A stretch of DNA of 64,000 bases from Poa pratensis (Eukaryota > Streptophyta > Magnoliopsida > Poales > Poaceae): contig CAMZMU010000055.1 in the NCBI GenBank assembly GCA_947311845.1, positions 22,562,465-22,626,464 of the forward strand. Reading direction: 5' to 3'. Each line of letters begins with the position of its first letter. Within the stretch, counting starts at the first letter, position 1. Below, one piece after another: positions 20,972 to 32,620 of the stretch. Below the pieces are notes generated by a model. The model saw only the letters and a list, made by a program, of their open reading frames with translations, was not told where the DNA came from and did not search any database. Made by a program: the position numbers and the translations under genes.

Positions 20972-23900
20972 CTACTGTATTTTCACATCACCCATGTAGT
21001 GGAATGACAAGGCAGCACCGAAGTTTCTTCGCTCCTCTGTGAAGTCATCGTCTGAGTCATCGCTGGAGCTTGAATCTGTATGGACTGTTGACATAGCTGG
21101 GGACTCGTGGATGCCTTTTGCTATGCAGTCTTTGGTGGCAAGCATCTTGACCTGTCCGGCATGGGATATCTCCACCACGACCTTGCCGTTATCCTGTGGA
21201 AGAGGTTGCTTCCAGGGCTCCCCATCAAGTCTCATGTAAGTATGGTCAGCTGCGCCCTTGTGAAATTTGAATCGAACACCATGGGCCTGGGAAGAAATAG
21301 GTTTCAGTGTCCAAGAAAGTTAAAAATGAGTGCAAATATGTTGAAGTTAGTTTACATTTTGTAGAGTTTCATTAATTAATTTTGCTACTTATGCCGTTCA
21401 AATACTTAAACTGGCATTCGATCTTGATGAGTCGTAGCTTACATCCATAGACTAAAATAACTGGTGAGACATGATAGCCCACAAATAAGGAGCAGTGGTG
21501 GTAGTAGCTACTCTGTTCTGAAATGTAACTACTTAAGGGGCCCATGCATCTCAAGATTAATGTTTCATCAAGAATTAGATCAACAAAATAGGGTTTGCGC
21601 GACAGAAATCATATCATTTGGATTGGTATTGAAAAGCATTTTCCAATGATGATATCACTTCTGTGTCACATAAGTATCATTTTTACTGGTATAACTGTTG
21701 GTCACAACTTAAATTCGAGATGTGTGGCACCTTGCATCTTAGAACGGACTAGTAAATAGGTAGCCAAGTAATAATACAACATGCATTAGTATTTACGTGA
21801 GCAAGACGAGTGCCATGGCCTTTTGGAGATAACAATACAAGGCCGTGCCAAGCATCTTTGAAACCCACAATCTCCAGAAGTCCATCGTCCACAAGTGGAG
21901 GCATTACCAAATCTCTCTGCAATGTTTAAATTTAGTACAATAGCACCAGAGATTTTGCTATACTAGGAATGATGTTAACGTCATGTCTTATACTCACTTT
22001 TCTTCTCTTCCTCTTACTTGGTGTTCCCCATGGATTTAGTCCACCAGAGAAGCTGGGTAAATTGAGACAAACAATGGACCGGATACTGCATTTGTGTAAA
22101 AACTTGTTCAGAACATTACTAAGTAGTGTCAAACTTCGAAGAAATATTCTGACATCATATCGCTAAGAGCAGTCAACTTAAAACATAGTCCAACTCCAAA
22201 TACTTTGCACTGTTTTTGACTTATGCGCTAATCTTTCAAGTTAAACTTTGTCCATCCATTCTGTACTAATGCATTTATCAGAAGTTATGTAAGTACACGG
22301 TAACAAAAATGTTTCTTAAAAGATGTATTGTAACATAGTCAAACTAAAAACTTAGAAATACCATAGTCAAAGTTTTCCAGGTATTGACGTCAAAGTCAAA
22401 CAGGACAAGTATTTAGAAACAGAGTAATAAATTACTACCTTTGTTCCACAATATAAGCCGTTTTAGTAGGCTAAAAGTGCCTACTAAAACGGCTTACGGA
22501 GGTAGTAGGTGAGAATTCTATGAGGTTTCTAGGTTGGAACCACCTATAAGACGTATAGATTAGTGGAATGGTCCTGCCTTTAAGCTTATAGGTGGCCTCA
22601 TTTAACTTTTTTTAGGTAAACGTTTATTATATATCTACTTCAGTTGCACCTGTGCTCAAAGATAAGAACATAAATCTCCTAAACACTGACATAAGCAATA
22701 AGCACATTTAATACCGAAAAAAGGAGAGCACGTTAGAATTACCTCTGTGGATTTCTAAGTTTTCCCATTTTCCAGATTTCTTCATTATCTTTACTTTTGC
22801 AAGATGTGCAACGTTCCTGTTGTTCAGTCAAAGGCATCGAATTATGTGAGCCGAATGCAATGTTATTAACAAACCTTACTATTTTTCGAATACAGTACAT
22901 GCTGAGTTTTTTATGAACCTTTTTTTTGTAAAAAAGTTTCCATAGCCAAGTTAGTGTGAAAAAAGGAATTACCGTGACATAGGATGACTTAAAGAGGCAC
23001 AGAACCATCCTTGTGTGCATGCCAGCTTCAAATATGTTTTCTGCACTACAAATTAATAGAGAGGTTGGTTTGTGTATTATCTTAGAGAGAAATTAAAATC
23101 AAAGGCTGAATAATTAAATTAAATTAAATGAGAGGAATAACATATGCTTAGTTAACCTGATTAGACAACTGGTTCTTAAATTTCTCTGGATGCGATTTCC
23201 TCTCAGAATGAAATGCATATGACACTTGAGCATCCATTCCTGTGACAGAATCAAAGTGTCTTTCAGCCTTTGGCTGTTCAGCTAAGAAAAAAATTATGTT
23301 CTTTTCTTTCTGCTCAATTTCGTAAAATAGCAAGAATCTATTAAAGTTCAATCACCAACATATAAAGTGCACTGTAAAGATAACTCACCCATACTGAAAT
23401 AATTCCAAAACCCCCCACGATATGTGTAAGAATATTCCTGGGACATACAAAAATATGGTCATACAGATACTAAGGGAATCACATGATTAAAAAAGATCAT
23501 TTCCTATTTTTGATATTTGCACTTAACAATACAGAGTAAAACTGAGGTTTTCAACATTAGTACTATATAACCAAGTCGCATATATAAAAACCTAGACAGC
23601 TAAGTATAGAAGTGTAAGACTAGAAGCAAGAAAGTGTAATTTTGGGAATGCTCTATTCCTCTGGTGCATGATATACATTACGTAACAACTATTTTCAGAT
23701 GTTTTTCTAAACTATGCCACCTTCTCATGACAAATATCTATAGGTGATGATGGTGCTCTTTCCAAAAGTACATGACAGCGTCCCAGAAAAGCAGAAGCAT
23801 TTTTGAAAAAAAAACACAGTGACTGAGTTAATGCAAAAATCTGAATAGGTGAGTTATACATAAAGTTAGTTAACTTCAACGATAGTTACCATATCTTCTG

Positions 23901-25284
23901 GATCTGTCTTTGGCACACGGTGAAATGCATGCAGAGAATGTGGCATATCAGAAAGAGCAATTGGGTCGCAAGGAGAACGTTTTGGGCATTTCATTCTCAT
24001 GACAGTATGCCAGCTGGAACATTGTAGTAATAACAATGTAAGTTACTATCCATAGGAATATCAATACAGAACCCGATCGAGTAAACTGTACAGAAGAAAC
24101 CCACCTATCAATGTTCATCTCTCTTGCTTCTTTTACTACCTGTAGGAACGATATGACAGACTCGGGATCCGTGCCAGGATTTCTCTTACCCTGCACAGCA
24201 ATTATGCGCTACTATTGAGTTGACAGCCCTTGATATAAAGTATTGTATAGCAACTAAGACATCTAGATGGCATCACAAGAGGCAGGTTAATGAGGGTTGA
24301 GGAATATCTTAACCCCCATTAGAAGAGAGAGTTGTTATCCAAGTTCTAAACAGAAAATCCAACAGACAATGACATTAACATCGACAGTTACTTAATTTCA
24401 AGACAACAAGACATATTTGTTTTTACAGTAAGTTTTTTTATGCACAGCACAAGGAAAAATATTTGAATCCAACATTTTACGCCATATTGTCAAGTAAAAT
24501 CAGGTTTAACAAAAAATAGCTCATGCAAGTACAACACACTGCACTAGTAAGACGATCTAACAGGAACAATTTTATTGATTGATTACTTCTGACATACATA
24601 CCCATCCAAACGAATATGGCAAGTTATTTCCGGTTCCTAGGGGAACTGTAGCAACTGGAGGTGGATGAGCTAGCTTGAGATCAGATACAACTCCAAGCAA
24701 CCAACCTGCTGTTCCATCGCCTCCAGCAACCTAATTAAATTTCCATGACAATATTACGTAAGTCAGCCTAGTTTAATAAGGAATGGGATAAAATAATGAT
24801 AGAAACATTAGCAAGATATCTTGAGAACTATGCCTGGCTGCACTCACTATTAGCCTCAATCTTCTATGGATTTCAGCAGCAGAAGTATCTCCATCACGCT
24901 TGAGTCTTTCCAAGTTGCTATAAAGTTTGTGCAAAACTTTGTCTGGAGCTTCGTCAAGTAGATCAAATACCTGCAATTCAGAAATTTAGAAATACCCTAA
25001 ATCCATATATTAGGTCTGTGGTACAAATGCATGGGCACTGTACTGTAATACTGAACAAGTGTATCTGGGGACCCTGAAAATATGTACCTGAGCATGATTG
25101 AGAAGCTTGCGGTATGTGACAATTAAATCATTCCCCAGTTGCCCACCACTTCTGGTGTTGATAAAAACAATCACTGGACAGCTCGGTATCTGAGAAACTT
25201 GCTCCACTGAGGACTCGGGCATGAAAATATAGGTCGGAATGTAGAATTTTTCAGTGCGTTATTTTTCTCGAAACTGTTCTCCAT
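20972..25284 (-). CDS. Diacylglycerol kinase, DGK5/DGK6-type (cluster III), 12 coding exons
   Basis: Phosphorylates diacylglycerol to phosphatidic acid in lipid signalling. Minus-strand exons: 25088-25284, 24848-24970, 24602-24730, 24105-24190, 23890-24013, 23389-23437, 23157-23239, 22973-23040, 22743-22816, 21998-22085, 21797-21916 and 20972-21286, all GT-AG. About 485 residues. The catalytic domain starts [16 protein letters not shown], with the ATP-binding [13 protein letters not shown] and [15 protein letters not shown]. The accessory domain includes [37 protein letters not shown] and [17 protein letters not shown]. The C-terminus has GEPWKQPLP and a serine/acidic tail. It lacks the C1 domains and membrane segment of cluster I. 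Two one-base breaks occur: after the start (AA at 25245-25246, before [11 protein letters not shown]) and in exon 9 (GG at 22749-22750, before SIRSIVCLN). Both are short-homopolymer contractions. An alternative start at 25222 would avoid the first. Confidence 0.92.
22435..22505. mobile_element. Stowaway-like MITE in DGK intron
   Basis: A 71-bp hairpin: CTACCTTTGTTCCACAATAT at the left, ACGGAGGTAG at the right, a perfect inner stem GCCGTTTTAGTAGG / CCTACTAAAACGGC, and TA duplicated on both sides. It lies in the intron between exons 9 and 10. Confidence 0.85.
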
Positions 25285-25297
25285 TTGAGCTTGCTAC

Positions 25298-27523
25298 CTG
25301 CAATGTTCATGCATCAAAGTTATATAATACCATTCGATTTCTGCATGAAAAATGAAACTCTTTTTCAAAAAATGAAAAATGAAATACTAGCCTCCCATGT
25401 CACTTATGTTGATTTGACACTGGTATTGGTTTGTCAAGCAGATATCTTTGTTAAATTTAGCTGGAATTTATGAACTGCTTCATAACCACTTTCTTTCAAT
25501 ATTCATTAGCATGTTGCAGTGTTTAATCAGAATGAGCAAATGAGTTTTGATTTACAAAAGTTGGTTTAGGACATCAGATGAAAGTGAAACTATTTGTGTA
25601 GGGTTGTTTCAATGATGCGGTGACCAGGAGATTACAGTTGTTGAGCAAACGCTGGCTTGTCCAATCAAGCCATTCCTTATCTGGTCATTCCCGCTCATAT
25701 GGAAACCCTGCCGGAGTGATTACCAACCCACTCTGCACAAGCTGGATAACAAACTCACAGGAGGGTGAGCCGGGATGCTAACTAAGTGTGGTTAGTCATG
25801 ATGCGATCAGTCCTCTCAGCTCCTTGATTATGCGATGCTCACCACCGACATGCTGCAGTGGGTGAGACAACCCGTTAACAAGAAGTAGAGGAAGTTTCAT
25901 CTGCACAGAGCGCTGTTGGCTAAGTTGTGCACCCCGTGCCAGATGAAGATTTCAACACCTTGTTTCAGAGTGCGGTGATGCAGACAAGTTGAAGTTGACA
26001 CTAAGGATGAAGCCAACCTTTGCATGCTCGCCGGTGCTGAGGCGCTTGCTGCTGCGCACGAGGCCACCAGATCAAGCGCCTCTAAAACAGTCGCAGGACT
26101 GTAGGCCACTGTGCTTTTTGGTACTTATTCTTATCATAGCTTCCTGTTGTTCCTATTGTTTTTCTTGACTGTTTTTGGTTTGTTCCGTTTTCAGTCTAGT
26201 TAGTTGCACGTTTGGTGTCATTTTGAGATGTGTGTGATTGAGAAAAAAGCTATACCAGTATGTCACTGAAGACTGAACACGTGTCAACAGGCATATTAAC
26301 AAACCACCAAGGATTACGAGTCGATGAGTCGCAACTTGTCGCTGGGGTACCGACAAGTAGACAAGTCGCACGACTAGTCGTGACTAGTCACAACTTGTCG
26401 CGACTAGTCGAGGTTTCTGCTTGGAACACAAGTACCGACAAGTAGACAAGTCGCACGACTTATCTTGACTTGTCGAGCAACACTTAATCCTTGCAAACCA
26501 CTTATGGTTTCTGCAGGTATGTCACTGAAGATAGGGCAAAATTTGTCTACTTGCAGCTTCTTCAACAATGGGAGTTGCTTATATCAGCGCGCGGTTCAAA
26601 TACTGTACGACAAGGACATCCGTTCCAATGAAGGAGGATAGATTTGAGGTCACTGTCATCCTTGAAACGAATCATTGCAGTATTAATTATCATTTAATGT
26701 CACTCTTAATCGCTCACCAAAATCAAGTCACCCCTAAAATTGACGATCTGGAATAATTGAGGCCATCAATGACCCCAAATCAACTCGTATAATGCCTTGT
26801 TGAAAAACTGTAAAGCTGACGCCAGTTGCAGGCATCGATTTTTTTAAAGCTAAACAAACAGAGAGGTGCTAAATAGTAAGTTTTGAGGACAAATCCTAGA
26901 TTTTCAACCTGGTCAAAAACTGTAAAGCAAACGCTCGTTGCAGGCAGCGATTTAATCAAAGAGCCCATATCTGATGTGTAAAGAAAAGCCCATTCCTGAC
27001 AACTACTTATGTTCAGAAGAACTATGTAGAAGCAGAGATAATACACCATGATTCACCTCTGAGCAAACCAAGAAACCCATAAATAGGAGTGCTTAATTTA
27101 GCCTGAACTGTCTAAAAACAGGGATCGTGTCTATTATCAGTTTCATCCAAATTCAACCTAAAAAATTAAAAGTTTCAACCAAATGCAATTCAGGGGCGGC
27201 GGTGAGCACCTCAATCCGAATGAAGCAATTAATAGCTTGATTAAACTAGATCAAAACGCAAAACTGTACTTCATTCTTCTTTCAAACCACAAACAGGAGA
27301 GGAAAGAAACGGCAATTGCGGAGCAATGAACAAAACGCCAGATCAAAAGCGCTACATTTTGGTAAGGCATTCAAAGTATAAAGACCATACCAAAAATAAA
27401 GAAAAACGCCCCGCTTTCACCTGGCCGAATCCCAGGAAAACGCCCGTAATGTCGCCTCCCGAACACCCCAGATTCATTAACGTAGGGGAGGAGCATGTCT
27501 GAGAGAATCAGAGATCACACACC
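25298..27523. other. Probable 5' leader intron / upstream region of the DGK gene
   Basis: A splice acceptor (TTGCAG on the minus strand, at 25303-25298) lies 13 bp upstream of the DGK start codon, so the leader is probably spliced. The 2.2-kb stretch has no supported gene. It contains a hAT MITE (26308-26493). The 15-bp GTATGTCACTGAAGA occurs on both sides of the MITE, at about 26256 and 26516. Confidence 0.5.
26308..26493. mobile_element. hAT-type MITE with 8-bp target duplication
   Basis: A 186-bp element beginning CAAGGATTA and ending TAATCCTTG, flanked by CAAACCAC at 26300-26307 and 26494-26501. The interior is a mosaic of GACTAGTCG, GACTTGTCG and ACAAGTCG motifs, with a 29-bp direct repeat at 26347 and 26432. 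Eight-bp duplications and short TIRs identify the hAT superfamily. Confidence 0.88.
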
Positions 27524-27760
27524 TGGGACCTGGGCGAAGGTTGGTGGTGTTGCAGTGGACGGCGCCGACAGCTGGAGGTGCTCGGAGGAGGCGAGCGCGC
27601 GGGAGTAGGGATATGATTCCTTCCCTCCCTGAGTCCCCTGCCACCCACCCTCCCGAGCAGGAGCGGCTGCCGTGCGGCGAGCGAGCTCGAGGGGGGAGGC
27701 CGGAGGAGAGAGGAGGGCGGAATTGAAATGGCAGGAGCTCCGTCAGGGCGTGCGGACGCG
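27524..27760 (-). other. Candidate non-coding first exon and CpG-rich promoter of the DGK gene
   Basis: A GC-rich block ends, on the minus strand, in GTCCCAG followed by GTGTGTGAT, a good donor at 27524/27523 that could splice to the acceptor at 25298. This is an inference from splice signals and composition; transcript data would decide. Confidence 0.4.
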
Positions 27761-27970
27761 TGTTATAAAGCTCCACGGGGTGGGTCCCTGCTGGCTGCCC
27801 GGGGCCACGTGCGGTCCCGATACGTGGCTTCGTTCTATTTACGGGCGGGCCCGGCGGAATGGCCGCGACCGCGATGGGGTTGTTCCACGCTCTGAGGCTC
27901 ACACGGTGACACGGTGACGGTCGATCGCACGCCTGTTGCTTTCGCTGAGGGTGGTTCGAATCTCCCTCTT

Positions 27971-28274
27971 GCTGAGAACTTTGCCTGTGGCAAGATGGTT
28001 AGGTGGATGGTTGTATTTCCAGCTCACCAGAGTTCAAACCCCAGGTTTGACGCTGGTGTTTCTCATTTAAGACGGAATATTCTTCAGTGGGAGGCGACGT
28101 TCCCGTCGACAGCGAGGCGCCCGTGGTGACTTCGTCAATCTCAAGACTCGACCCGCCGACTCAGTCTCTCGAAGGTGCTCATAGGGGTAGGATGTGCATG
28201 CGTGCGTTCATAGGGGTGAGTGTGTTCGCGTGTATATGAGCTATTGCGTTGTACCGTGTTTCGCAAAAAAAAAA
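27971..28274 (+). mobile_element. tRNA-derived SINE with poly-A tail and 12-bp target duplication
   Basis: Begins GCTGAGAACTTTGCC. It has an A box (ATGGTTAGGTGG, about 27996) and a B box (GAGTTCAAACCCC, about 28028) at tRNA spacing, then a tRNA-unrelated body with CATAGGGGTAGGATGTGCAT and GTGTATATGAGC, and ends CGC followed by A(9-10). AATCTCCCTCTT flanks it at 27959-27970 and 28273-28284. This matches a SINE family widespread in grasses. Confidence 0.9.
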
Positions 28275-28334
28275 TCTCCCTCTTCCTGGTTCCTACCCAT
28301 CTCATCTCGTCTCGTCTCATCTGATCTGATCTCA

Positions 28335-29756
28335 GAGCATCTCCACTGGGGCTCCAAGTGATCCCCAAAGGTCCAATGGGTCTGGACAGCAAAATCGCTA
28401 ACCAGCGACACCCCAAAGGGTCGCACTGAGCAATTCGTGTCCGACACTCTGGGGATGCCGGACATGGGCTCTGACAGGGGTGGCCCGCCCGTCATAGAGA
28501 CAGCACGTTCAGGCGTCATTTAACGCGCCGTGCAGGAGGCCGGTCTGGCCGCGTTAATGGCGCAGTCGTCGGCGATTTCCAACGCGACGGGATTGGACGC
28601 CGATGCGCCTGCACACACGCATGCCATTAACGGCGGCCAGTCGACGCGACGGCCCCCCAGGCCACGCGGCCGGCGTTGCGGATTCCCCACGCGTCGCATT
28701 TACGCCGGCCGCACCGCCCATCGCCACAATTTAAGCCAGTGCCCCGCCGTGCTTATCCACCCCGTTCTCTCTCTCGCCTCCACTCTCTCTCGCCCTCAAT
28801 CCACTCGCCCTCAATCTCCTAGCCATGGCGTACTGCGGGCGCACGGTCCTGAGCGACGACGCCTGGGAGCTGCACCGGTACGGGCTCCTCGCCCCTCCGG
28901 ACTGCCGCTTGCCCAAGCAGTGGGCCATCTCGGTCGGTGGCCTTCCCGTGCCACCGCTGCCCGATATGGCCGAGCTGATGGCGCGATACATCGCTCGTCG
29001 GTGGAGCTGGATGACGTCGGCCGAGCGGTGCCTCCCCGAGAACGACGACGACCAGGCCAACTGGGGCCGTTGGATGGAGCGCTTCGAGCGCGAGCGGGAG
29101 GCGGTCATCGCCACCAACGACGGCCCCAAATCGCGCGAGACGCGATACAACACTGGCGGCCGCAAAGACTAGTGGGGGGCAACCGGCCACACGGTTGCCT
29201 CCGCGATCGAAGCCGCGCGCCGACACGCTGCCACGGGCAGCGCTATCCCCTTTCGCCTCCTGCCTCTGGTGCCGCGCGTCCCTCCACGGCGCCGTTCACC
29301 GTCGCGTAGTGGAGGTGGCATCACCTTCCGCGAACGCCGCCAGCCAGCGCGTTCGCCACCACGCCCGCGCGGGCGCCTCTTCCTTTGTCACCCTAGGGCG
29401 GAGGCAATGCCGGTGGAGGTCATCCCGGTGGGCTACGACGTGCCGTCCGAGATGCGGAACGAGTACGACGGCGACTGCCCGGGCTTGCTGGCGGCGCTCT
29501 CCGAGTCGGTGGTCGACATCGAGCACGACTCGCCGGGCCTCATGGCGACCCTGGCGATGTCAGCCTCCTCCTCCTCCGGTGGCCCCTCCACTAGCCGTGC
29601 GCCGGTTGACGGTGCGTCCTCCAGCCGCGCGCCTCGCTACGACGGAGGCTCCACCAGTCGTGCTGCCTCCTCCGCCACGGTGGTGAAGATCGAGGACGAC
29701 AGCGACGATGACTCGTCTGGTGGACACGAATTTGGAGGGCCCCACTGGAGATGCTC
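28335..29756. mobile_element. PIF/Harbinger-type element, 1.42 kb, with ORF cargo
   Basis: Terminal inverted repeats GAGCATCTCCACTGGGGCTC and (inverted right end) GAGCATCTCCAGTGGGGCCC, flanked by TCA at 28332-28334 and 29757-29759, as expected for the 3-bp TNA target of PIF/Harbinger. No transposase. It contains one long ORF in plus orientation whose reading extends 16 bp beyond the right terminus. Confidence 0.85.
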
Positions 29757-29772
29757 TCATCTGGTGGAGTAG
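28825..29772 (+). pseudogene. Harbinger-borne ORF of unknown function, one in-frame stop
   Basis: The reading frame from ATG 28825 (MAYCGRTVLSDDAWELHRYG) stays open to 29772 except for a single TAG at 29170-29172, immediately before a TGG codon. The upstream part has ISVGGLPVPPLPDMAELMAR and WGRWMERFEREREAVIA. The downstream part has MPVEVIPVGYDVPSEMRNEY and a Ser-rich stretch ending VVKIEDDSDDDSSGG. Similar proteins, as I recall them, are annotated as hypothetical in wheat and relatives and carry WWG where the TAG sits, so a TGG-to-TAG change is likely. No catalytic motif is recognised. The codon bias is GC-rich, unlike the AT-rich surroundings. Confidence 0.6.
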
Positions 29773-30357
29773 TTTGAGATTGAGTGGTGACACCCATGGC
29801 TGTCTTCTCTGGTAAGCCGAGGTTAGAAAGGATCCTGCCGTGTGGGGAAGGGAAGGAATCCCGCGCAGAGGTAGGCTAGGCAGGCGGCGGTCTCGTGCGG
29901 CAGCTCGGTTTCCTCGGAATCGTTCGACGCCGTGATTCTGCGAGACTGCGGTCCGGCGAGAACGGCGGGCGTGGTGGATGCGTGGTTGAACGGGGAAGTG
30001 TCGCCTGTCTCGACGTGAATCAGAATCTTGGCAGCCTAGCACTCTTTTTTTTTTCTTTTTTTTTTGCGGGTGACAGCCTAGCACTCTAGCAGCAGGTCTC
30101 TGCCGCCAGCCGGTTCCGCCACGTGTGACCATGAATATCCCGTCCTCTCACCTTGCCAGCCGGTATTCTGTACTGCTGCCTGCTACAGTGTGTGTCTTTT
30201 AACCGTGTGTTTCGTTCAAAATGAAAAAATAAAATTCCTAGTGCGTGTTCTCCGATTCCTAACTACGGTACAAAACTCATGTCGACCGTATCGAACTAGT
30301 GGTATTTTCAGAAAAAAAAAACTACTGAGATTCGACAGCTTACCGTTCCGTCGCGAC
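29773..30357. other. Intergenic DNA
   Basis: Nothing supported; only short ORFs. Contains a T-rich run at 30046-30065. Confidence 0.6.
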
Positions 30358-30564
30358 CAGTGGCAGATCTAGGACCCCAACACTGGGGGTGCCAAAGTCT
30401 ATTATACAATCTGGAAACAACAAAATTTCAGTATATTAATATATTTTTATGTAAAAATACACTATAAATTATATAATTTAGCTTAAAAATATACAATATA
30501 AAGTGTTTTGCATTTTTTGAGGGGGTGCCATGGCACCCATGGCACCCCCCTATATCCGCCCCTG
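30358..30564. mobile_element. hAT-type MITE with 8-bp target duplication
   Basis: A 207-bp element beginning CAGTGGCAGATCTAGGACCC and ending TATATCCGCCCCTG. The flanks are GTCGCGAC (30350-30357) and GTCGTGAC (30565-30572), eight bases with one mismatch. CAG..GGCGGA-type ends are typical of grass hAT MITEs. An inner GGTGCCATGGCACC palindrome lies near the right end. Confidence 0.85.
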
Positions 30565-30572
30565 GTCGTGAC

Positions 30573-32620
30573 CACTAACAAACTGTCACCAGGCAAACAT
30601 GCGACGACATCACGACGATCTCGCCCTCGAAAATGAGGCCACCCAACAGTAACCGATGCCTAATCGTTTGGCCGCCATGCATCATGTCATACTAGAATTG
30701 TACTGTGGAATTCGATCGTGTTTGCCTGTCATGAAACAGAAACCGTCATTTTCAATTGAAAATTTCAGCAGATCCGTATGTTGTGTTGAGCCAATTTCTG
30801 TCCCTAACCTTATCATCCTTCACAAAATCATTCCATTTTCCAAATTCTCGTGGCAGGTAAATATGATTTTTCAGCTTGGAATCAAATGATCGATGACCCT
30901 GAAAACTAGAGAGCTTCCACCCCGTGCTAGTATATCAGGATTTTCCTATTAATAAATCGATCGAATTATCTTGGAATTTAGAATAAAATAGATAAACATA
31001 TGTATATTCGTTTCATTTTTGCCAAATAAAATGAAATGTGTGGTGTCAAACGAGTTCTAAGTGCTTTTGACATTGGACAACAACATCAAGTGCATGTCTG
31101 GTTCCGGCTCCGATGAGCGAGGGGTGAGGACGACGGCTCACATTCGGCTCGTTTCAGTGTTTATAGTCGTCGCTGGTTGGTATAGCGACCCATTTGTATT
31201 TTTTATTAATTTTGGAGATCTTTATAGTGATGTTGATAATTATTAAAATATATGTGGATTTTTTCTTTGTACCTTTTTGGTTTAAAAGATTATAGAAACG
31301 CAGAAATATTAAAAGACATAGGACTAGGAGATCATTACATGTTTAACCACATTGGAACCAAAAACACATGAACTTGTAATACATGTAGTTTGATCGCGTT
31401 GTGGAAAAAACACAGGATGTTTTCCAAAGGATTGTGTGTTTGTCATATTTGCTATAGAAACAAATAAAAAAATCATTAGGTTAGACCTCGGGGAAAATTT
31501 TCTATGAAATGACATGCAAAAATGTACCAAATAGTGCATCTTGTCTTTCAGCAGACCTACCATTATGCTTTTGAACTTTCTATAAAAACCTTGACCATTT
31601 GGCCTTTGGCCTAAAAAAATGGACCATGGTATGAGTTCTCGTATGGTTTCAAATCCTTGAAACCAAACAATCTCTATAGAAAAGAATAGAATCCTCCAAA
31701 ATTACAATAATATTCCTTTAGACAAAAAAAAAAGGCCCCGCAAATATTTCGTTCCGGTGGATAGCGTCGCTACTCGCAAGCAAGACGAGATTCCTTGTTC
31801 CTGCTGCGATAGAAACGTCTAATCCCTTTTGCGCCCCTGCTGACCTGGGTGCAAAGGCTTTATATCTTTCGGAATGTCCAAAGTATCGCTCATGTTAACT
31901 GCAAAGTCGGTGCCGAAAGTTCATGCCGACAGTGTGGCACCATCGGCGTATCGCATCCTGCCCCGGCGCATCTGTCCAGCAGTATTGTATGTTCGGTGTA
32001 GCAGTTGGCGTTCAAAGCTGGTGAGTTTCTCATGCACACGGATGCAACCGGGCTAACTAACTACCCGATCTTCACGAACTTTTGGAAGTTTCGCTTGAGT
32101 TCTGTCATCGGATGGTACTGCCTGAAAAGTGGAGTAGCTGCTACTTTATGTCTAGAAACTTATTTCATCAAAGCACTCAAGAATGTGCAGGGTTCTATAT
32201 GTCGCAAAGAAAATTGCTCAGGAAGACACTCAAGATGGTGCAGGGCTTTATATGTTGCAAAGAAAATTGAATCAGGAAGGCAATAACAAATAAACTGTTC
32301 CAGCAGACGAGCTTCTAGCAATCCAACTACTGTACCGGCATTACGAAAGGCAGAACACTATACACTATAAGCCGTAACCGAGTCTGAAGTGCATCTCGCC
32401 AAAACAACAGAGTTCTATGAAGCAGCGATACCATCCAGAAGAGCAAAGCTAGTTTAGTTTGGTCAAAACACCCATCCCACTGCTTCCGCCATCCAGTTGT
32501 TAAACTTTACAGGAGTAGAAAATAATTTACTTGGGGAGATAACTCAATGGACACTGACAGGTTCTTCATCCAAGCTGTTAATCTTTACGGAACCAAATAA
32601 GCTTTACTTGGGGAGATAAC
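30573..32620. other. Intergenic DNA downstream of the SNM1/Apollo-type gene
   Basis: AT-rich, with no supported ORF or RNA gene. The part nearest 32620 would contain the 3' UTR of the neighbouring minus-strand gene. A short tandem repeat at 32174 is listed separately. Confidence 0.5.
32174..32279. repeat. 53-bp tandem duplication
   Basis: CACTCAAGA..GTGCAGGG.T.TATATGT.GCAAAGAAAATTG occurs at 32174 and again at 32227, with about seven differences. Confidence 0.85.

Noticed and set aside
1..25284. Calling the CNGC and DGK genes pseudogenes because of frame breaks
   Set aside because: The breaks are one-base homopolymer changes in otherwise conserved, correctly spliced genes, and the same pattern occurs throughout the window.
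27477..27902. 141-codon minus-strand ORF upstream of DGK
   Set aside because: Overlaps a CpG-rich promoter-like block open on both strands; no domain. Better explained as a leader exon and promoter.
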